Shown here: positions 14,388 to 19,303 of the stretch, piece by piece
Numbering within the stretch: position 1 is the first letter of the stretch
Layout: the number at the start of each line of letters is the position of its first letter
NCBI RefSeq assembly: GCF_937997535.1
Contig: NZ_CALKTT010000024.1
Coordinates: 1-19,303 of the forward strand
Length of the DNA stretch: 19,303 nucleotides
Direction: 5' to 3'
DNA from: an uncultured Campylobacter sp.
Lineage (GTDB): Bacteria; Campylobacterota; Campylobacteria; Campylobacterales; Campylobacteraceae
Position numbers and translations under genes: made by a program
Notes under the pieces: model-generated
What the model was told of the DNA's origin: nothing
What the model saw: only the letters and a program-made list of their open reading frames with translations
The model's database searches: none

Positions 14388-16460
14388 CTAATAGGTATAT
14401 TTAAACTCCGCGTAGTAATTGCGCCCGGGAGCCGGAGTATAGAGGTCCGAGCGTAAATTTTGGTTGTAATTATACTCCTCGTCAAAGACGTTTTTGACTC
14501 CCGCGCTTATCAAAAATCCGCTTGCGAAGCGGTACGCAGCGCCCAGATCTACGATCGTGCGCGAGTCGATCCTATCGTGGTTGACGTCGTGCGATGATGA
14601 GAAATATTTAAAATCGCTCATCAGCGTTAAATTTCTAATCGGCTCGTAATCGAGCCCCAAAACGAACTTCGAGCGCTCCACCAACGGAACCTGCTTGCCT
14701 TTATTCGCGCCGGATTGGATCTTGGCGTCCACGTATGAAAAGGTCTCGCTGAGCTTTAAATTTGAAAGCAGGCTTTGCTCCGCATACAGCTCCACGCCCT
14801 TGCGGCGCGTCTCGTCAATATTGATAAAATGCCAACCGTCGGTGATCGAGCTGCCCAGGGTTTCGTTTACGATCTCGTTTTTCGTATCGGTCCAAAAGAT
14901 CGTAGCGCTCACGTATTGTCCGTAGATCAGGTCTTTAAGACCGATCTCGTAGGTTTTAAAAGTTTCGGATTTGAGGTTATTAAGCACATAGGGCCCGTTG
15001 CGACCGAGCTTATCGATGAGCTGATTAGGGCCCGGCGAGATATAGCCACGCTCAAATTTAAAATATAGATTGCCATCCTTGGAATAATTAAAATTCGGCG
15101 TGATCTCAAAAGCGTAGTTGTTTTTATCATCCGTTACGTGTGTGTTTTCTTGTGTGTGAAAGATGTGCCCCATCCTACGCACCGTCGTAGAGACTTCGCG
15201 ATCTACTTTGTATTCGGCGCGCTCAAAACGCCCGCCAGCACTAAGCGAAAACGCCTCGGTGAAATTGTGCTTTTCTAAAGCATAGACTGAGTGGGTAAGT
15301 TTCTGCATATCAAAGATCGTAAGCTGCGAAAGGCTCACCATAGGATTCATCGAAGTGGTAAAGTCAATCTTGCGAAAGCCCTTGTTTTTGAGATAATCGT
15401 ATCCCGCTATGAACTCGCCGCTGTCGTAGTCGAGCTTGCCTTTTAAATTTGCCCCCTCTTTGCGGTCTTTCATCACAAATCCCTTTTGCAAAATTCTAAT
15501 ATCTTGGTAATAAGGCTGTAAATTTGCTTCAAATCTATCGCCGAATTTCACCGCATAATCCAAGTCAAAATTTAGTCGCGTGCTTTTAGTAAAGGTTCTC
15601 TCGCCTCCTTGTTGGCGGCGATCCGCTTTAAGCTCGGCAAGACCCAGAGTAGGCACGGAATAGGTTCTGGCGCGATAAAAACTCGGATCGAAAGAGATGC
15701 TTTGATCGTCCGAAATTTTATAATGCATCCCGAGCGAACCGTAGTAGCCGGTATTTTTCTCGCCCTTGCGGTATCCGCGCTGCTTAAAGCCCTTAACGGC
15801 GGTTTTTAGAAACAGATTATCGCTCACGCCTCCGCCGAGCCCTAAATTTAGATCTTTATAATTATACGACGCGATCTTGGTGGAGACATTGGCGTATGGG
15901 TATCTGGCGCCCTTTTTCGTGATGATATTTATCACGCCGCCGCTGGTGCCGCTGCCGTAAAGCACACTACCGCCGCCGGGGATGATCTCCACGCGCTCTA
16001 TATCCTCAATAGGAACGAGATCTATCGGGATACTCGTCGGCGTCGTGTCGATCATATTGAGCGCGACTCCGTTAAGAAGAACCTTAACGGAGGTATTGGC
16101 CTTCTGACCCTGTCCGCGCAGATCGACCGTATCGCCGTGAAAGCTAACCCCTGGCGCCTTTTCTAAAATTTCGCGCAGATCACGGTAGCCGCGGTTTTCC
16201 ATATCCTCCGCAGTGATGACCGAGACGTTGCGAACCTCGTTTTTAAGCATATCCTCAAAGCCCGTCGCGGTAACTACGATGGTGCCCAGCCTCGTGGCGT
16301 TCGCACCGGAAGCGTTTTTAGGGGCTGCGGAATTTACGGCTCCCGCGCCGGGCGCGCTGATATTTTCGGACGTAGCGTTGTTTTCGGCTCCGTTTAATTG
16401 TAATGCGGCGCACAAACTTAGCGCGATCGCGGCATTTGAAAGATAAAATTTCTTAAACAT
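14388..16460 (-). CDS. TonB-dependent outer-membrane receptor
   Basis: This 690-residue outer-membrane protein has a signal peptide (cleavage near residue 25), an Asn/Ala-rich linker, a TonB-box-like segment TIVVTATG (about 61-68), a plug domain (about 70-180; motifs VEIIPGGGSVLYGSGTSGGV and INIITKKG) and a beta-barrel ending in an aromatic Tyr (FKYTY). Size and plug motifs suit receptors for siderophores, haem, cobalamin or metal chelates; the ligand cannot be named from sequence. The ATG at 16458-16460 is taken as the start because GGGGAG lies just upstream; a GTG immediately before it (16461-16463) is less likely. It has its own predicted promoter, and lies downstream of the DUF4405-like gene and upstream of the membrane methyltransferase, all in the same direction. 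Energy would come from TonB/ExbBD encoded elsewhere. Confidence 0.9.
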   Translation of the reverse strand: MFKKFYLSNAAIALSLCAALQLNGAENNATSENISAPGAGAVNSAAPKNASGANATRLGTIVVTATGFEDMLKNEVRNVSVITAEDMENRGYRDLREILEKAPGVSFHGDTVDLRGQGQKANTSVKVLLNGVALNMIDTTPTSIPIDLVPIEDIERVEIIPGGGSVLYGSGTSGGVINIITKKGARYPYANVSTKIASYNYKDLNLGLGGGVSDNLFLKTAVKGFKQRGYRKGEKNTGYYGSLGMHYKISDDQSISFDPSFYRARTYSVPTLGLAELKADRRQQGGERTFTKSTRLNFDLDYAVKFGDRFEANLQPYYQDIRILQKGFVMKDRKEGANLKGKLDYDSGEFIAGYDYLKNKGFRKIDFTTSMNPMVSLSQLTIFDMQKLTHSVYALEKHNFTEAFSLSAGGRFERAEYKVDREVSTTVRRMGHIFHTQENTHVTDDKNNYAFEITPNFNYSKDGNLYFKFERGYISPGPNQLIDKLGRNGPYVLNNLKSETFKTYEIGLKDLIYGQYVSATIFWTDTKNEIVNETLGSSITDGWHFINIDETRRKGVELYAEQSLLSNLKLSETFSYVDAKIQSGANKGKQVPLVERSKFVLGLDYEPIRNLTLMSDFKYFSSSHDVNHDRIDSRTIVDLGAAYRFASGFLISAGVKNVFDEEYNYNQNLRSDLYTPAPGRNYYAEFKYTY

Positions 16461-16496
16461 CACTCTCCCCTATTCAAAATTAGAATTTTGCGAATG

Positions 16497-16517
16497 ATTT
16501 GCAAATGCTATATTATA
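16497..16517 (-). promoter_or_regulatory. TonB receptor promoter with palindromic operator candidate
   Basis: The minus strand carries TATAAT (complement of 16512-16517) about 50 bp before the ATG. Just downstream, at the expected transcription start, is the perfect 10-bp palindrome ATTTGCAAAT (16497-16506). A receptor of this type would usually be under Fur control, but no good Fur box is visible; the AT-rich run at 16526-16545 is only a poor match. Another palindrome, GCAAATTTGC, is at 16679-16688. Confidence 0.4.
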
Positions 16518-16716
16518 ATTTCTCTTGATTAAATAATAATAAATTTCAAAGATTAAAGATAGATTTTTTAAAATTTTGGCTTAGATTGGATGAAATTTTG
16601 ATCTTGAACGTTTTACGTAGCGCGGTAAAATTTCGGTTTTAAATTTAGACTCCTTAGCGATTTTTATTTCTTAAAGCGGCAAATTTGCGAAGCGGATCTA
16701 GCTGGAATTTTAAAAT

Positions 16717-17205
16717 TTAGACTTTGCATTCGCCCGCTTTGCCGAATTTCGCCTCGATCAAAAGCACCAAGATGAAGAAAATTTTTTCGTCGTTAAACTT
16801 CGCAAGCTCGCGCAGGTCTTGATCTGCGCTTATGAGCTTGATGCCGTTTGATTTCAAAATCGCAACGAACTCGTCCGCACTAAAGCCCATTTTACCAGCG
16901 ATTTCTTTGATATTATAGCGCTCGATCGCGCCGATTATGCGATCCATATTGCAAAAACCGGGATTTTTGCGGCTCAAAACCACGTCCAAAAACTCGCCCC
17001 AGAGCTTTACGAGCTTCTTTCGCCTCGTGATTATATGCAAGATCGCGACGCAAAGCAGGCCCAATCCCGCGATCTTATGCAGGCTCATCCACGTCTCGTC
17101 GTACTCGCCGCGCGCAAAGTAGGCGCCCGAAAAGCCCAAAATGCAAAGCGCGCAGCCTAGCAGCACGATGAGCGCAAATTTATAAACAATCCCCGCTTTA
17201 AGCAT
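16717..17205 (-). CDS. Two-TM DUF4405-like membrane protein with C-terminal helical domain
   Basis: This 162-residue protein has TM1 at about 9-29 and TM2 at about 43-60. Histidines H43 and H57 flank or sit in TM2 in the pattern SLHKIAGLGLLCVAILHIITR, seen in DUF4405/cytochrome-b-like proteins, where such histidines may hold haem. The cytosolic C-terminal part (about 85-162) is charged and helical, with a segment resembling a helix-turn-helix (IKEIAGKMGFSADEFVAIL). AAGGAG (17211-17216) precedes the ATG. It lies between the split ABC transporter and the TonB receptor on the same strand. A role in electron delivery for reductive metal or siderophore release is possible but speculative. Confidence 0.6.
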   Translation of the reverse strand: MLKAGIVYKFALIVLLGCALCILGFSGAYFARGEYDETWMSLHKIAGLGLLCVAILHIITRRKKLVKLWGEFLDVVLSRKNPGFCNMDRIIGAIERYNIKEIAGKMGFSADEFVAILKSNGIKLISADQDLRELAKFNDEKIFFILVLLIEAKFGKAGECKV

Positions 17206-17226
17206 AAAATCTCCTTGCTTCGTTTT

Positions 17227-17267
17227 AAAATTTAGCGGCTTCGCGCGAAGCGTCTCGGCTAAATTTT
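17227..17267. promoter_or_regulatory. Nested dyad between the ABC genes and the DUF4405-like gene
   Basis: AAAATTTAGC (17227-17236) is a perfect inverted match to GCTAAATTTT (17258-17267). Inside lies the 14-bp palindrome GCTTCGCGCGAAGC (17238-17251). On the minus strand the hairpin ends in TTTT, so it could terminate ABC transcription. The outer arm also overlaps an extended -10 box TGATAAAAT (complement of 17263-17271) for the downstream gene, so it could equally be an operator or leader hairpin. Either reading is possible. Confidence 0.45.
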
Positions 17268-17368
17268 ATCACCTCTTAATATAAATGAGTAATTTTAATA
17301 AATCTGGATTTAAAAAGATATGAATTTAAAGGCGAAATCCCTGGGCCGTGAAATTTAAAGGGCCGAAT

Positions 17369-18004
17369 TTAAAGCTCTATCGTCCGCTCAAATATGTCCT
17401 CAAGCCCCGTTTGATGCACGATCGCTAGCATGCCGAGCCTTGGTAGATCCACGCGCAGACCAAGTAGCAGCTCGCGCGCCGAGGCAGGATCTAGCGCGGA
17501 CGTGATCTCATCGGCAAAAACAAAGCTCGGCTTGTGGTAATAAATACGTGCGAAACTAAGCCGCTGCGCCTCTCCGCCGCTTAAAATTTTAACGTAATCG
17601 GCGCGCGAGTTTAGCATGCGAGCGAATTTCTCAAGTCCTACGCGGCGTAAAATTTCTAAAAATTCCGCGTCGTCTGCGCGCGGCGACTGCGGATAGGAAA
17701 TGAGCTCTTTTAGGCTAAGCGGCGCTAGATAGGGCTTTTGCGGGATAAACATCACGCCCGTGCGCGGCAGACTGATCTCGCCGCGACCGTATCGCCAAAG
17801 ACCCGCTGCATAGCGCAGAGCCGTGCTTTTACCCGCACCGCTCTTACCTCGCAGCATCACAAACTGCGCGGGCGCAAGCTCAAAGCGTAGATCCTCGATC
17901 AGCGGCTCGTCCGCAGGCGTGAAGACTGACAAGCCCTCGCAACGAGCGGAATTTTCGTCGCTTTGTTTGACGCAAGTACGCAGATTTGCGCTCTCGCCGT
18001 CCAT
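17369..18004 (-). CDS. YddA-like transporter, ATPase part (after an in-frame TAG)
   Basis: The frame encodes 211 residues from the ATG at 18004 and is a complete ABC ATPase: Walker A RGKSGAGKST (52-61), Q-loop FIPQKPYL (86-93), signature LSGGEAQRLSFAR (141-153), Walker B FVFADEITSALD (161-172) and a His-loop VHQ (196-198). In the SbmA/YddA/Rv1819c group (COG4178-like), this domain is the C-terminal part of one polypeptide whose N-terminal part is the membrane domain. Here that membrane part is the preceding frame, ending at TAG 18017-18019 in the same reading frame, with only FISR between the TAG and this ATG. No ribosome binding site is visible before 18004, so efficient independent translation is doubtful. 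It may be the second half of a damaged gene, or be made by reinitiation or readthrough. Confidence 0.7.
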   Translation of the reverse strand: MDGESANLRTCVKQSDENSARCEGLSVFTPADEPLIEDLRFELAPAQFVMLRGKSGAGKSTALRYAAGLWRYGRGEISLPRTGVMFIPQKPYLAPLSLKELISYPQSPRADDAEFLEILRRVGLEKFARMLNSRADYVKILSGGEAQRLSFARIYYHKPSFVFADEITSALDPASARELLLGLRVDLPRLGMLAIVHQTGLEDIFERTIEL

Positions 18005-18016
18005 GCGCGAGATGAA

Positions 18017-19258
18017 CTAATAGATCCTCTGCACGCTCGCCGCCCACTCCATGATCTGCTTATAATAGTCCATAAACCACGCAAATCCATCCTGCACGCT
18101 GTAAAACGCCGAGCGCGCCTGCATCATGTCGCCAAAGCTCATCGCGCGCGACAAATACAGCGGCAAGCAGGCAAAGATCGGGATCAAATTCGTGATTTTT
18201 AGGTAGCTTGCCGAAAAGCATTCGAGGCGAAATTCCGTACTCATAATGCTGCGCCAATTTCTCATGATCTCGCCGAAGCTCGCGCGGAAGCGGCCGCGCT
18301 CGGCATCCTCTCCGCGCATAAAGGCTACGGCTTCCGCGTTTTCGCGCACTAGCAGCAGATCCGAGCGGTAGTCGGCTTCGGCGCGCTGCTTGGCAAAATT
18401 TAGCCCCCTAAGCCTGCGCCCGATGAGATGCGTAATCAGCGAGCAAAGAAGAGTATAAATAAGCGCGACGTAGAGCAAAAAGCCTTCGATCGCAAAGTGC
18501 ATGCCGAAAATTTCAAATTTCAGCACCTTCGAGACCTGCCACAAGATCGCGACGAAGGCGATGAGCTTGGCGAGATTATAGACGAGCGATTTTACGAGAT
18601 CGACGCTTTTTTGCACGAGCAGCAAGCTGTCCTCGGCGATACGCTGATCGGGGTTGTCTAGCTTCGAGACCCTTTTTGAAATTTCACGATCTGCGCGAGT
18701 TTTAGATGAAATTTCATTCTCGCTTGCGCCGCTTTGCCCTGCCGCATTTTGCTCCGCCGTGCTCGGTAAAATTTCAAGCCCCTTTGCGTCTCTATATAAA
18801 GCCGCGCTGTCCGCCTCGGCTGCGAAATACTCTGCGCGCTCGTTTAAATTCGCGTCGCCAGGTTTTTCTAAATTTGAACCGCCCCGGGCGCTAAAATTTC
18901 CATCAAGGCTAGTGCGGTAGAAGTTTGCGTTATGTAGCCATTTTCGCTCCATCATCGCGCTTAGCCGCTCGCGCCAGACGATTACGAGCAGTTTGCGAAG
19001 CCAGCTGCCGCAGACGATAAAAAGCACGATGAGCGCCGTGTAGAGCAAAAACTCGCCCACGAGCGCGGGAACGAGCTCGTCCTTAAGCTCGCTTAGCGCG
19101 TCGTAAAAGCGCTTATCCCACGCATTCATCAGCACGCTGATTTTGATGATAGCGAGGCTAAAACCAAGCGCGAGCAGCAGCAGCGCCCACAGCTTCGCCG
19201 CGCCCTTGCCGAACCAGTGCGGACGTAGAATTTCAAAAAATTGCTTTAGCGTTTTCAA
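18017..19258 (-). CDS. YddA/SbmA-like ABC transporter, membrane part
   Basis: This 413-residue inner-membrane protein has about five to six TM segments of the ABC_membrane_2 type (for example 22-43, 67-85, 227-245, 255-278, and one near 355-370). It carries the family's LDNPDQRIAED (200-210) and the conserved RAEADYRSDLLLVRENAEAV region (292-311). Related proteins such as Rv1819c, SbmA and YddA move hydrophilic compounds including cobalamin and peptides. An insertion at about 117-197 is absent in typical members; it is Ala/Glu/Ser-rich. The start is TTG (19256-19258) with a weak AAAGAG-type ribosome binding site; the N-terminal FFEILRPHWFGK fits the family. The ORF ends at TAG 18017-18019, and the ATPase domain continues in the same frame. 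The upstream region lies mostly outside the window. Confidence 0.75.
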   Translation of the reverse strand: MKTLKQFFEILRPHWFGKGAAKLWALLLLALGFSLAIIKISVLMNAWDKRFYDALSELKDELVPALVGEFLLYTALIVLFIVCGSWLRKLLVIVWRERLSAMMERKWLHNANFYRTSLDGNFSARGGSNLEKPGDANLNERAEYFAAEADSAALYRDAKGLEILPSTAEQNAAGQSGASENEISSKTRADREISKRVSKLDNPDQRIAEDSLLLVQKSVDLVKSLVYNLAKLIAFVAILWQVSKVLKFEIFGMHFAIEGFLLYVALIYTLLCSLITHLIGRRLRGLNFAKQRAEADYRSDLLLVRENAEAVAFMRGEDAERGRFRASFGEIMRNWRSIMSTEFRLECFSASYLKITNLIPIFACLPLYLSRAMSFGDMMQARSAFYSVQDGFAWFMDYYKQIMEWAASVQRIY

Positions 19259-19303
19259 ATTTTCTCTTTAAATTTTAAAATTTAGCGCCGGTTACAGCGA
19301 AAT

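Noticed and set aside
1..19303. CRISPR array, tRNA, rRNA, insertion sequence or prophage
   Set aside because: No regularly spaced direct repeats with unique spacers, no tRNA cloverleaf or T-loop consensus, no rRNA-like sequence, and no transposase, integrase or phage structural gene were seen.

Overview
The window looks like chromosomal DNA from an epsilonproteobacterium, most likely a higher-GC oral-type Campylobacter such as C. gracilis, C. showae or C. rectus. This species guess is an inference. It rests on AT-rich intergenic stretches full of AAATTTTAAAATTT-like words, Helicobacter/Campylobacter-type cysteine-paired Sel1 proteins, TATAAT promoters with poor -35 boxes, and gene content suited to an anaerobic or microaerobic respirer. 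No rRNA, tRNA, CRISPR array, IS element or phage gene was seen.

Layout. (1) 53-1276: two tandem secreted Sel1/Hcp-like cysteine-rich proteins. (2) 1277-2226: about 950 bp without a credible gene, holding a strong nested stem-loop at 1963-2020. (3) 2227-3735: a succinyl-CoA:acetate-type CoA-transferase with its own promoter. (4) 8290 back to 4131 on the minus strand: a three-gene overlapping operon of a class I methyltransferase, a di-haem cytochrome c peroxidase-like protein, and a membrane PAS / degenerate GGDEF / EAL protein. (5) 8390-9953: a zinc-type ABC importer (ATPase and permease, with no binding protein in the window), divergent from the operon. (6) 12413 back to 9897 on the minus strand: a DUF4197-like exported protein, then an EamA/DMT permease with an unusual ~300-residue N-terminal extension that includes a hexapeptide repeat array. 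(7) 12500-13054: an MntP-type manganese exporter. (8) 19258 back to 13477 on the minus strand: a YddA/Rv1819c-like ABC transporter split by one in-frame TAG codon, a two-TM DUF4405-like protein, a TonB-dependent receptor, and a membrane-anchored methyltransferase.

How the genes may work together. Metal and small-molecule traffic recurs: a Zn-type ABC importer, MntP, a TonB receptor, and an SbmA/YddA-type ABC protein. The 13477-19258 block could be an outer-to-inner-membrane uptake module with an accessory methyltransferase, but its substrate cannot be read from the sequence. The 4131-8290 operon may link periplasmic redox or peroxide chemistry to cyclic-di-GMP breakdown.

The most unusual signals are the hexapeptide array in the EamA extension, the single in-frame stop between transporter domains, low-complexity in-frame insertions in several proteins, and two nested dyads (1963-2020 and 17227-17267). 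None of these proves a new system. The best candidates for follow-up are the TonB/DUF4405/YddA/methyltransferase block and the 1963-2020 structured element.
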